Part shown: positions 1 to 7,644 of the stretch, one piece after another
How positions within the stretch are numbered: position 1 is the stretch's first letter
Layout of the letters: every line of letters begins with the position of its first letter
The notes under the pieces: model-generated
Databases searched by the model: none
What the model was told of the DNA's origin: nothing
What the model saw: the letters and a program-made list of their open reading frames with translations, nothing else
Assembly (NCBI GenBank): GCA_023390775.1
Contig: JAEWCF010000068.1
Location: 1 to 64,000, forward strand
Source of the DNA: Bacteroidota bacterium
GTDB lineage: Bacteria > Bacteroidota > Bacteroidia > Flavobacteriales > Flavobacteriaceae
Reading direction: 5' to 3'
Length of the DNA: 64,000 bases
Program-made: the position numbers and the translations under genes

Positions 1-40
1 CATCTATTGTAAGGATTACATGAACGATTATTGACACAAG

Positions 41-64
41 CTGACACCTGACAGCTGACAGCTT
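41..64. repeat. Short 7-bp tandem repeat, about 3 units
   Basis: Three consecutive heptamers of the form CTGACAC/CTGACAG lie just downstream of the stop codon of the DoxX gene. This is the smallest member of the 7-bp-period arrays that recur in intergenic spaces across the window. The first bases of the window (CAT at 1-3) could be the reverse-strand start of a gene lying to the left, but there is too little sequence to support it. Confidence 0.6.
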
Positions 65-488
65 ATTTCTGCAATTTAAAGTAATAATCCGCCGAATGCC
101 GTCCGCCCCCAAAGATCAAAAAGAAGATGCAGGCGGCCAATGTGATAACGGCCATCAGCAGGTTGCCCCAATCCATCGTTCCGATGAAATTGATGATCAC
201 CGCCCCGATCAGGATCGGCAATTGCGCCCAGATCGCCCACCGTGTCAGCAATCCGAAAGCGATCATGATCCCTCCCATGATGTGCGCGGCGGCCACGTAG
301 TGGAAGACAAACATGCCCCCTGAAAAGTTGCTTACCGAGGAGAATGTGTCGGTCAGGTCCTGGCTGTTGGTGATGAAACCCGTGCCCTTGATGAAAAGGA
401 ATACGCCCAATGCGATCCTCAGCATGTCAATCGGAAAACTGGTGTGCCGGTTGGCCCATTTGTTCAGGCCTTTAACTGTTGTGTCCAT
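63..488 (-). CDS. DoxX family membrane protein
   Basis: A small integral membrane protein of 141 residues with about four hydrophobic segments: one after the N-terminal amphipathic stretch (IDMLRIALGVFLF), two in the middle (FHYVAAAHIMGGIMIAFGLL and the following WAQLPILIGAVII), and one near the C-terminus. The R-x-ALG-x-x-F-x-x-KG start of the first helix and the short length are typical of DoxX/DoxD-like proteins, whose role is generally unclear (membrane redox or quinone-linked functions have been proposed). I chose the ATG at 488 over the upstream ATG at 587, because the extra 33 residues are not DoxX-like and a TAnnTTTG promoter element (498-491) sits right before 488. The gene stands alone, in the same direction as the M1 peptidase upstream. 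Confidence 0.8.
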   Translation of the reverse strand: MDTTVKGLNKWANRHTSFPIDMLRIALGVFLFIKGTGFITNSQDLTDTFSSVSNFSGGMFVFHYVAAAHIMGGIMIAFGLLTRWAIWAQLPILIGAVIINFIGTMDWGNLLMAVITLAACIFFLIFGGGRHSADYYFKLQK

Positions 489-490
489 AG

Positions 491-498
491 CAAAAGTA
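491..498 (-). promoter_or_regulatory. Flavobacterial -7 element (TACTTTTG) before doxX
   Basis: The reverse strand reads TACTTTTG, matching the Bacteroidetes -7 consensus TAnnTTTG, and ends only two bases before the ATG at 488. I see no clear TTG at the -33 distance. If it is used, the transcript would start at or next to the start codon. Confidence 0.4.
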
Positions 499-596
499 TT
501 TTGTAGGACTAAGGTAGTGATAATTAAAGAATTAGCAATGCGTTTTGAGTTATGGGTTTGGGCAGTAGGTCCTGGCAATGGCCGCACAGTTCCTTG

Positions 597-2192
597 CTAA
601 TTATCCACCTTGACCAGGAAACCATCGGTGAGTACACGAACATCCGACACCAGCTTGGCCTGCTTGAGTTTCTGAGGATCGGTCGTCGGCCTTAGCCTGA
701 CCTTCTTGCCTGCGATTTCAACATCGACAGGCATGTCAAAACCGTCGACCACGTCCCTGTACTGGTAGGTGACCGCTTTGCCATCCTTTTTGATCGCCAG
801 CTGTGGAATCTTGGTGGTGCGAAGATATTGTTCAAAAACCTTGTCAAAACGCAAACCCGATTCGCGATTGAAGAAATCCAGCACCGTCTGCGTGTCGATG
901 ATGCTGTGGCGATAGGTCTCGGCGTATTTGCGGAGCATGGACCACCATTTTTTGTCGTCGGCCACGATATGGCGCATGGTATTTAGCATCGCAGCCGCCT
1001 TGTAGTACATATCACCGGACCCCTCGTTATTGACTCCGAAATGGCCGATGACCGGCTTGTCGTTGGCAATGTTGTTCTTCTCGCCGTTGATGTATTTCAT
1101 TGCATCCCCATACCCGAACAGGCATTCGACGAAAACGGTTTCGGAATAGGTCGTAAAACCCTCGTGGATCCACATGTCGGCAATGTCAGCCGAAGTGACG
1201 CTGTTGCCAAACCATTCGTGCCCGGTCTCGTGGATGGTGATGTAATCGAATTTCTGCCCGATCCCGCTTCCGGAAATATCCATTCCCAAATATCCTTTCA
1301 TGTACCGGTTCCCGTAGGCCACCGCACTTTGGTGTTCCATCCCCAGATAGGGCGTTTCGACGAGCTTGTAACCGTCATCGGCAAAGGGATAGGCCCCAAA
1401 CTTTTCCTGGAAACAATCCATCATGGGCTTGACCTCCTCAAAATGTTTCCGCGCCTTGTCCACATTGTAACGAAGCACGTAGTAGTCCAGGTCGAGGCCG
1501 TTGTGGTGGTCGTGAATATGGGCGTAATCGGCGATATTGACGGTAATGTTGTAGTTGTTGATGGGGTTTTTGACCTCCCAGTCCCAACGCGTGTATCCGT
1601 CGCCCAGGTCCTGAGACCCGAGGAAACGGCCGTTGGAGACGTTCATCAGTCCATTTGGTACGGCTACCTTGACCGATGCGCCCAGTTCGGGTTCGTCGGT
1701 CTGCGAATCCTTGCAGGGATACCACAGGCTGGCTCCCGTTCCCTGTACCGCAACCCCGATCCAGTGCTTTCCGTCTTTGTCCTTCTTGAAATCGAACCCG
1801 CCGTCCCATGGCGCGCGCCTGGCCTCAAGAGGTTTCCCCGAATAATGGAACCTGATCTTCCTATTGCCCGACGCGTTTTGCGTGGCGACAAACACGGCTC
1901 CGTGTTCCCGCCTGTAATCCAGTCTTTTGCCGTCCATGACAATGCTGTCCACGTTCATGTTGGCAAACAGGTCGATCTGGATTTCGCGCACAGGCGAATT
2001 AAATTCGACGGTAATGTCGTTGTGCCCGGAGATGTATTTCTTGTCCGGATCGATGCGGATATCAAGGTCGTAGCGCCTGACATCATAGGAAGTGCGTTCC
2101 GGCCTGAGGCCGCCCTGCAACGAATCCTTGCGGGTAAAGGGCTGCGCAAAGGTGGCGGCGGTGAGCAACAATAGGAGGGACAGGTATTTCAT
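597..2192 (-). CDS. Secreted M1-family metallopeptidase (aminopeptidase N-like)
   Basis: A 531-residue zinc metallopeptidase expected to cleave N-terminal residues from peptides outside the cytoplasm. It starts with a signal peptide (MKYLSLLLLLTAATFAQ). Residues about 35-240 look like the M1 N-terminal beta domain. The gluzincin site is complete: HETGH at 321-325 supplies the two zinc histidines and the catalytic Glu, and E344 in WIHEGFTTYSE is the third ligand at the standard 18-residue gap. The exopeptidase motif appears as GMEHQ (284-288) instead of the classical GAMEN. At 531 residues it lacks the large C-terminal helical domain of E. coli PepN and resembles the short M1 peptidases common in Bacteroidetes. 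It is 51 bases downstream of the minus-strand gene ending at 2244 and may share its transcript. Confidence 0.9.
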   Translation of the reverse strand: MKYLSLLLLLTAATFAQPFTRKDSLQGGLRPERTSYDVRRYDLDIRIDPDKKYISGHNDITVEFNSPVREIQIDLFANMNVDSIVMDGKRLDYRREHGAVFVATQNASGNRKIRFHYSGKPLEARRAPWDGGFDFKKDKDGKHWIGVAVQGTGASLWYPCKDSQTDEPELGASVKVAVPNGLMNVSNGRFLGSQDLGDGYTRWDWEVKNPINNYNITVNIADYAHIHDHHNGLDLDYYVLRYNVDKARKHFEEVKPMMDCFQEKFGAYPFADDGYKLVETPYLGMEHQSAVAYGNRYMKGYLGMDISGSGIGQKFDYITIHETGHEWFGNSVTSADIADMWIHEGFTTYSETVFVECLFGYGDAMKYINGEKNNIANDKPVIGHFGVNNEGSGDMYYKAAAMLNTMRHIVADDKKWWSMLRKYAETYRHSIIDTQTVLDFFNRESGLRFDKVFEQYLRTTKIPQLAIKKDGKAVTYQYRDVVDGFDMPVDVEIAGKKVRLRPTTDPQKLKQAKLVSDVRVLTDGFLVKVDN

Positions 2193-2243
2193 CTGCAGGG
2201 TTTTATAAAGGCTATGGGTAATGATTAAAGCATATTTGTTACA

Positions 2244-3092
2244 TCAGTTCATGTGTTTGACCTGATGCCGGATATTGGGATGCATTTTCCGGAATTCCAG
2301 TGCCGAACGATGAAGGTCGGTAAATTGTTCTTCGCCGATGCCCTTGCAGATGCCGTACGAATAGTGATATCGGAGGATTTCGCGATCAAATTCCCCGAAG
2401 CTCTTTGCGCCCTTCTCGCATGCCGAGAAAAAACTTTCGCACCCGATCTTGTCGCTCCATGTGAAATTTCCCAGCGATTGCACGAACAGCCGCTTGAGGT
2501 AGTCCAGAAAGAGCCGTTCATTGAAAAGTTGGGATCGATCCAGCTTGATGGAGGATTTGGTGATCTGGTTCCTGCCGTTCCAATTGTTGTAATAGCGCAG
2601 ATAGGTGTCCTTAAGCCGCGGCTCGTAATCGAAGTCGCCCGTGCAATAGACAAAAAAGTTGGCCAACCCCGGATTGTCGACCATCCCGATCCTGAGCGAA
2701 TCGATTCCCGCCGTTACTTCCCGGACAAACCTGACAAAGTCGCGCCGCACGTTTTTGGGGACCGAAGGGGAGAGGTACATTTTCACGGGCTGCTTCCAGT
2801 AGGTATGGTAAATATTCCCGTCGTTCGATTTGGGCCCCCGAAAAGCGATTTCCATGTAAAGATCGAGGAAGGTCTGGTCACGGTATTCGAAATCCACCGA
2901 GGGAAACCGATTCAGGTCTTCGATGGACACCAAAATCAAAGTGTCGGTTTCGCGCACCTGCCAATCCAAAGTATCCTGTTTGGTAAAGGCTCGCTTGTAC
3001 ACGCGTTTATGGGCGTCGATCTTCATGTAGGCGCGGTTGGGCACCTGTGCAAAGGCCACCATCGGGATCAAAAGGAACAGGGCTAATCTCAT
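2244..3092 (-). CDS. Secreted protein of unknown function, paralogue of next gene
   Basis: 282 residues with a signal peptide (MRLALFLLIPMVAFAQ). I do not recognise the family with confidence. The core has a segment PVKMYLSPSVPKNVRRDF followed by a stretch that ends in I-D-S-L-R-I. The same arrangement (PVMVYIDKNVPNAVRRDF then I-D-N-L-K-I) occurs in the adjacent gene at 3089-3865, so the two are tandem paralogues. A resemblance to secreted DUF2927-type proteins is possible but unproven. The ATG overlaps the stop of the upstream paralogue by four bases (ATGA), indicating co-translation. No catalytic motif is evident. The C-terminal third is rich in His, Arg and aromatic residues. Confidence 0.65.
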   Translation of the reverse strand: MRLALFLLIPMVAFAQVPNRAYMKIDAHKRVYKRAFTKQDTLDWQVRETDTLILVSIEDLNRFPSVDFEYRDQTFLDLYMEIAFRGPKSNDGNIYHTYWKQPVKMYLSPSVPKNVRRDFVRFVREVTAGIDSLRIGMVDNPGLANFFVYCTGDFDYEPRLKDTYLRYYNNWNGRNQITKSSIKLDRSQLFNERLFLDYLKRLFVQSLGNFTWSDKIGCESFFSACEKGAKSFGEFDREILRYHYSYGICKGIGEEQFTDLHRSALEFRKMHPNIRHQVKHMN

Positions 3093-3865
3093 AGTCTGAT
3101 CTTTACGGTTTTGCCCTCGGGGTTCTCAAGCGCATCGAAACGCGCGCGCAGGCGGTCATAGATTGCGGGGTTGACAATATTCTGGTTTACAAGGGCGTAA
3201 TGGGTTCTCAGCAGGCTCCGGTCCCCGTCCGATAAGATCGGCTTCCCGTCGTAGTGCTTGGACAACAGGCTCGATTTTTCCGCCCTGCCTGTGAATGCAA
3301 AAAAGCACAGCGAACTGTAGAAAAATTGCCGAAGGCGGTGTTTTTGCTTTTCGGCATCCGGGACTTGTTTCGGGTTGAGGAGCAGGACGGCGCTTTGGCA
3401 ATTTCCGAGGTTATCCTCGAGCATCCGGTAGGCCGTGCCCTGGTATAATTCGTCTTTCTGGCCATCGATCGACAGGATCTCATCGGTCACTTGTACGTGA
3501 TAATTCGCTTTTTCGATTTGGCCCACTTCGAGGATCTTCAAATTGTCGATACCCTTGAATTGCCTGATAAACTTGCTGAAGTCGCGACGGACGGCATTGG
3601 GAACATTTTTGTCGATGTAAACCATTACGGGCATCTCCCAGTGCCGGAATGGCGTCTTGGCGTACGCCTGGCCGGACATTATTCCGAAGCGTTCGTAATG
3701 CATCAATGCATCACGGCGGGCGACAGGAAAAGCATATTCGTTATGCGGGAGGCCGCCGGTAAGGACCAGGGAGTCGCTGGCCATGTGCGGTTCGGCAAAA
3801 CGCATTTGCTGAGACCACCCCGACGTCACGGCGATTAAAAACAGGAGTGCGCCACCTATCCGCAT
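3089..3865 (-). CDS. Secreted protein of unknown function, tandem paralogue
   Basis: 258 residues with a signal peptide ending near GWSQQ. It shares the V-P-x-x-V-R-R-D-F-x-x-F-x-R core with the downstream gene, followed by a region of alternating hydrophobic residues (YHVQVTDEI, AVLLLNP) that suggests an alpha/beta fold. No metal-binding HExxH or lipobox is seen. It starts on the base after the stop of the carboxylase gene upstream (3866) and overlaps the following paralogue by four bases, so all three genes are probably one transcript. The role is unknown; co-location with a secreted peptidase is the only hint. Confidence 0.65.
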   Translation of the reverse strand: MRIGGALLFLIAVTSGWSQQMRFAEPHMASDSLVLTGGLPHNEYAFPVARRDALMHYERFGIMSGQAYAKTPFRHWEMPVMVYIDKNVPNAVRRDFSKFIRQFKGIDNLKILEVGQIEKANYHVQVTDEILSIDGQKDELYQGTAYRMLEDNLGNCQSAVLLLNPKQVPDAEKQKHRLRQFFYSSLCFFAFTGRAEKSSLLSKHYDGKPILSDGDRSLLRTHYALVNQNIVNPAIYDRLRARFDALENPEGKTVKIRL

Positions 3866-5494
3866 TTAGACCTGAATGATCCCGGGATTGTACGGCCGGG
3901 TAATGGGTGCATGGTTGGCAGCCTCGATTCCCATCGAGATCCAGGTACGGGTTTCGGCAGGGTCGATGATCGCGTCGGTCCAAAGGCGGGCCGCAGCGTA
4001 GTAAGGAGAAACCTGTGCATCGTAGCGCGCCTTGATCTTGTCAAAAAGTTCCTGCTCCCGGGCCTGGTCGACGGTTTCGCCCTTTGCCTTGAGCGAGGAG
4101 GCCTCGATCTGCATCAGGACCTTAGCGGCCTGCGTTCCCCCCATGACCGCGAGTTCGGCGCTTGGCCAGGCCACGATAAGCCGCGGATCGTATGCCTTTC
4201 CGCACATGGCATAATTGCCGGCTCCGTAGGAATTGCCCACGATCACGGTAAATTTCGGAACCACCGAATTTGAAACCGCATTCACCATCTTCGCCCCGTC
4301 CTTGATGATGCCGCCGTGCTCCGACTTGGACCCGACCATGAAACCGGTAACGTCCTGGAGGAATACCAGCGGAATCTTCTTCTGGTTGCAATTGGCGATG
4401 AACCGCGTGGCTTTGTCGGCGCTGTCCGAGTAGATTACGCCCCCAAACTGCATCTCGCCCTTCTTGGACTTGACGACCTTGCGTTGGTTGGCCACAATCC
4501 CGACCGCCCATCCGTCGATGCGCGCGTAGCCGGTGATGATGGTCTGCCCGTAACCGTCCTTGTAGGCCTCAAATTCGGAATTGTCCACCAGGCGCTCGAT
4601 CACGTCCATCATGTCATATTGTTCCGACCGGGATTTTGGGATGATGCCGTAGAGTTCATTGTGGTCCCTGGCGGGAGCCTGGGCCTTGACGCGGTTGTAT
4701 CCGGCCTTGTCAAAATCGCCGATCTTGTCCACGATATTTTTGATGGTATCCAGGGCATCCTTGTCGTCCGTGGCCTTATAATCGGTCACGCCCGAAATCT
4801 CGCAATGCGTCGTAGCTCCGCCGAGGGTCTCGTTATCGATGCTCTCGCCGATGGCCGCCTTGACCAGGTAACTTCCCGCCAAAAAGATACTACCCGTCTT
4901 GTCTACGATCAGCGCCTCGTCGCTCATGATGGGGAGGTAGGCCCCTCCGGCGACACAACTTCCCATTACCGCGGCAATCTGGGTAATACCCATGCTGCTC
5001 ATGACCGCGTTGTTGCGGAAGATCCGGCCGAAGTGTTCCTTGTCGGGGAAAATCTCGTCCTGCATCGGGAGGTAAACCCCCGCGCTGTCAACGAGGTAAA
5101 TAATGGGAAGGCGGTTCTCGATGGCGATTTCCTGAGCCCGCAAATTCTTTTTACCCGTGATGGGGAACCATGCACCGGCCTTGACCGTGGCATCGTTGGC
5201 CACGACGATCACCTGTTTTCCGCGCACGTACCCCATTTTGACCACGACCCCTCCGCCGGGACAGCCGCCGTGATCGGCATACATGCCATCCCCTGCAAAT
5301 CCGCCGATCTCGATGCTGGGCCGGTTTTCGTCCAAAAGGTACCGGATCCGTTCCCGTGCGGTCATCTTGCCCTCGGCGTGAAGTTTTGCGATGCGTTTTT
5401 CGCCACCTCCGAGTTTTATCTTCGCAAAGCGCTGCTTGAGGTCGGACAGCAAAAGTTTGTTGTGGTCTTCGTTCTTGTTGAAATTGATATCCAT
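3866..5494 (-). CDS. Acyl-CoA carboxylase, carboxyltransferase (beta) subunit
   Basis: 542 residues; the carboxyltransferase half of a biotin-dependent acyl-CoA carboxylase. It transfers CO2 from carboxybiotin to an acyl-CoA, most likely methylcrotonyl-CoA in leucine breakdown, given the wording of the active-site region (VDSAGVYLPMQDEIFPDKEH, close to MCC-beta). The N-terminal crotonase-like domain carries the ARERI segment and GG-x-x-ADHGGCPGGG; the C-terminal domain contains G-A-G-N-Y-A-M-CGKAYDP. Length fits MCC beta (about 535-545). No biotin carboxylase or biotin carrier gene is next to it in this window, so the partner must lie elsewhere. Propionyl-CoA carboxylase beta is the main alternative. 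The gene begins a minus-strand group with the two secreted paralogues. Confidence 0.88.
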   Translation of the reverse strand: MDINFNKNEDHNKLLLSDLKQRFAKIKLGGGEKRIAKLHAEGKMTARERIRYLLDENRPSIEIGGFAGDGMYADHGGCPGGGVVVKMGYVRGKQVIVVANDATVKAGAWFPITGKKNLRAQEIAIENRLPIIYLVDSAGVYLPMQDEIFPDKEHFGRIFRNNAVMSSMGITQIAAVMGSCVAGGAYLPIMSDEALIVDKTGSIFLAGSYLVKAAIGESIDNETLGGATTHCEISGVTDYKATDDKDALDTIKNIVDKIGDFDKAGYNRVKAQAPARDHNELYGIIPKSRSEQYDMMDVIERLVDNSEFEAYKDGYGQTIITGYARIDGWAVGIVANQRKVVKSKKGEMQFGGVIYSDSADKATRFIANCNQKKIPLVFLQDVTGFMVGSKSEHGGIIKDGAKMVNAVSNSVVPKFTVIVGNSYGAGNYAMCGKAYDPRLIVAWPSAELAVMGGTQAAKVLMQIEASSLKAKGETVDQAREQELFDKIKARYDAQVSPYYAAARLWTDAIIDPAETRTWISMGIEAANHAPITRPYNPGIIQV

Positions 5495-5606
5495 AGGTTA
5501 CTGCCCATTTGCGGGCCGGTGCTAATGTACGAAATCGTTTGTATGCCGAAAAGCGCCTGCGGGTCCCGATTACCCCAATGTTAAGGAGATTGCGGGTAAC
5601 TTAATA

Positions 5607-5634
5607 TTGTCTTAACATAGGAAGCGTACTTTTG
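5607..5634 (+). promoter_or_regulatory. Promoter of the DUF47-PiT operon (TTG-N17-TACTTTTG)
   Basis: TTG at 5607-5609 and TACTTTTG at 5627-5634 are separated by exactly 17 bases, matching the flavobacterial TTG-N17-TAnnTTTG promoter. The ATG at 5654 would have a leader of roughly 10-15 bases. Confidence 0.7.
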
Positions 5635-5653
5635 CGGCATCAAAATCATTACC

Positions 5654-6298
5654 ATGTCAATGAACAACATTTTCCAGTTCCTGGTGCCAAAAGACAAGAA
5701 ATTCTTTCCCTTGTTCGAGCAGGCATCCCAAAACCTGATCCTGCTGGCCGAGACCCTGCACGACCTGGTCAACCATCCCAAGGACCAGCGCGACGAATAT
5801 TTCACCAAGATCGAGGAGCTGGAGGCGATCATTGAAGAGATTACCCACAAGACGCACCTTGAACTGAGCCGCAACTTCATTACGCCGTTCGACCGCGAGG
5901 ATATCCATTCACTCGTAAAATCGATGGACGACGTGGCCGACTACATGCACGGAGCCGCCAGCCGCATGAGGCTCTACCAGGTCGAGAAGATCACAAAATC
6001 GATCCGCAAACTTACCGAAATCAACCTGGAAGCGTGCCAGCACATCGGCCGGGCGATCGTTGAGCTCAAGGACATGAAAAACCTCAAGAATATCACCGAC
6101 GCCTGCAAGAAAATCAACAAACTTGAGGGAAAGGCCGACAACGTATTTGACAAGGCGGTTGCCGATATCTTCGAGAACGAGACCGATGCCAAGAACATCA
6201 TCAAGTACAAGGAGGTGCTTTCGGCACTGGAATCGGCCTCTGACAAATGCAAGAGCGTGGCCAACGTGCTCGAATCGGTAGTCGTGAAACACTCATAA
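5654..6298 (+). CDS. DUF47 family PhoU-like protein
   Basis: 214 residues, almost entirely alpha-helical and charged, of the DUF47/PhoU-like family (the family once called phosphate transport regulator). It is cytoplasmic and is thought to regulate the partner phosphate transporter. The repeated E/D-x-x-D segments (EDIHSLVKSMDDVADYMHGA and, later, a E-x-x-S-D-K-C motif) are the metal-cluster-binding helices seen in PhoU-type proteins. It lies 7 bases before the PiT gene, the usual DUF47-PiT operon. A TTG-N17-TACTTTTG promoter precedes it. Confidence 0.88.
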   Translation: MSMNNIFQFLVPKDKKFFPLFEQASQNLILLAETLHDLVNHPKDQRDEYFTKIEELEAIIEEITHKTHLELSRNFITPFDREDIHSLVKSMDDVADYMHGAASRMRLYQVEKITKSIRKLTEINLEACQHIGRAIVELKDMKNLKNITDACKKINKLEGKADNVFDKAVADIFENETDAKNIIKYKEVLSALESASDKCKSVANVLESVVVKHS

Positions 6299-6305
6299 CG
6301 CCGGA

Positions 6306-7580
6306 ATGGATTTTACCTTACTCATCATCATCATCGTCCTGGCGCTGATCTTCGATTACATCAACGGTTTCCATGATGCGGCGAACTCGATTGCAACCAT
6401 CGTGGCGACCAAGGTGCTGACGCCTTTCCAGGCTGTCGTCTGGGCGGCCTTCTTCAACTTCGTGGCCTATTGGGTATTTGGCTTCAACGTGGCCGATACG
6501 GTTGCCAAGACCGCCGATACGATGGAACTCAACCTCACGGTAATCCTGGCGGGCATACTCGCGGCCATTGCCTGGAACCTGTTCACATGGTGGCAGGGAA
6601 TTCCCTCCAGTTCCTCGCATACGCTGATTGGCGGATTTGCCGGGGCGGCCATCGCGCACGCGGGTTTCGACGTGGTCATGTGGTACAAGGCGGGCAAGGA
6701 CGGCGGATTTCCTTCCGGAGTCCTGGTCATTGTGGCGTTCATTGTCCTGGCTCCGCTCATCGGTGCGATCGTTTCCTACCTGATCTCGATCTGGCTTTTG
6801 TATTCGTCACGAAAAAGTGTCTGGCCCAAGATCTTTACCGTGGCCATGATGATCGCGACCATCGCTTTCGTGGGGTCGATGCTGACTTACGATATCGAAA
6901 AACCGAGATTCGATTCGCCCGTATTGAGCTTTTTGTTCGAATCGCATAACATCAAATGGTTCCTGGTGGCCATCATGATCCTGACCATCTGCATATTCTG
7001 CCTGAGGTTCAGTTCGATGAGCCACAACAAAAGCGATTACTGGCTCAAAAAAATGCAATTGCTTTCCTCGGCATCCTTCAGCCTCGGGCATGGTGGAAAC
7101 GATTCACAGAAGGTGATGGGCATCATCGCGGCCGCGGTAGCGGTCTATATCCATTCTGGTGGCCACAGTTTCGCCGACCTTCCGACCTGGCTGCACGTTG
7201 ACCTTCCCAAGGATGGCGCACCGCAGATTCCGGGGTGGATCCCGCTGGCCTGTTATTCGGCGATTGCGATCGGTACGCTGAGCGGCGGTTGGAAAATCGT
7301 CAAGACGATGGGTTCCAAAATTACAAAGGTTACGCCCTTTGAAGGCGTTGCGGCCGAGACTGCCGGGGCTTTGACGCTTTATTTCACCGAGAGCTTCAAG
7401 ATTCCCGTTTCGACTACCCATACCATTACAGGATCTATCATCGGTGTCGGGTTGACCAAAAGGATCTCAGCCGTTCGCTGGGGCGTGACCGTCAGCCTTA
7501 TCTGGGCCTGGGTGCTGACGATTCCCGTATCGGCACTACTGGCAGCCCTGTTGTACTGGCTACTGAGTATTTTTATCTAA
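6306..7580 (+). CDS. pit: PiT family inorganic phosphate transporter
   Basis: 424 residues; a cation-coupled low-affinity phosphate permease of the inner membrane. The two diagnostic repeats are present: GFHDAANSIATIVATK near residue 22 and PVSTTHTITGSIIGVG near residue 365, with about ten to eleven transmembrane segments between and around them. The hydrophilic loop near residues 235-265 (FSSMSHNKSDYWLKKMQ) precedes SLGHGGNDSQKVMG, another PiT hallmark. It is translationally close to the DUF47 regulator and ends at a strong terminator at 7599. Confidence 0.93.
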   Translation: MDFTLLIIIIVLALIFDYINGFHDAANSIATIVATKVLTPFQAVVWAAFFNFVAYWVFGFNVADTVAKTADTMELNLTVILAGILAAIAWNLFTWWQGIPSSSSHTLIGGFAGAAIAHAGFDVVMWYKAGKDGGFPSGVLVIVAFIVLAPLIGAIVSYLISIWLLYSSRKSVWPKIFTVAMMIATIAFVGSMLTYDIEKPRFDSPVLSFLFESHNIKWFLVAIMILTICIFCLRFSSMSHNKSDYWLKKMQLLSSASFSLGHGGNDSQKVMGIIAAAVAVYIHSGGHSFADLPTWLHVDLPKDGAPQIPGWIPLACYSAIAIGTLSGGWKIVKTMGSKITKVTPFEGVAAETAGALTLYFTESFKIPVSTTHTITGSIIGVGLTKRISAVRWGVTVSLIWAWVLTIPVSALLAALLYWLLSIFI

Positions 7581-7598
7581 GAGACCAGATTAAAATGG

Positions 7599-7625
7599 AA
7601 GCGGGCCGAAGCCCGCTTTTTTTTA
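7599..7625 (+). terminator. Intrinsic terminator after pit
   Basis: A perfect GCGGGC / GCCCGC stem with loop CGAA (7601-7616), followed by eight T. It sits between the convergent pit and prfB genes. Confidence 0.88.
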
Positions 7626-7644
7626 TAATAAATTACCAAACCGA

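Noticed and set aside
1..3. CAT at the window edge as the reverse-strand start of a gene on the left
   Set aside because: Only three bases are visible, so nothing supports it.
1041..2174. Long forward frame of 377 codons over the M1 peptidase gene
   Set aside because: It lies entirely opposite a convincing peptidase with intact zinc site. Its product is Val/Asp/His-rich shadow sequence typical of GC-rich antisense frames.
4316..5584. Forward frame of 422 codons over the carboxylase gene
   Set aside because: Antisense shadow of a clear acyl-CoA carboxylase; no domain in the forward product.
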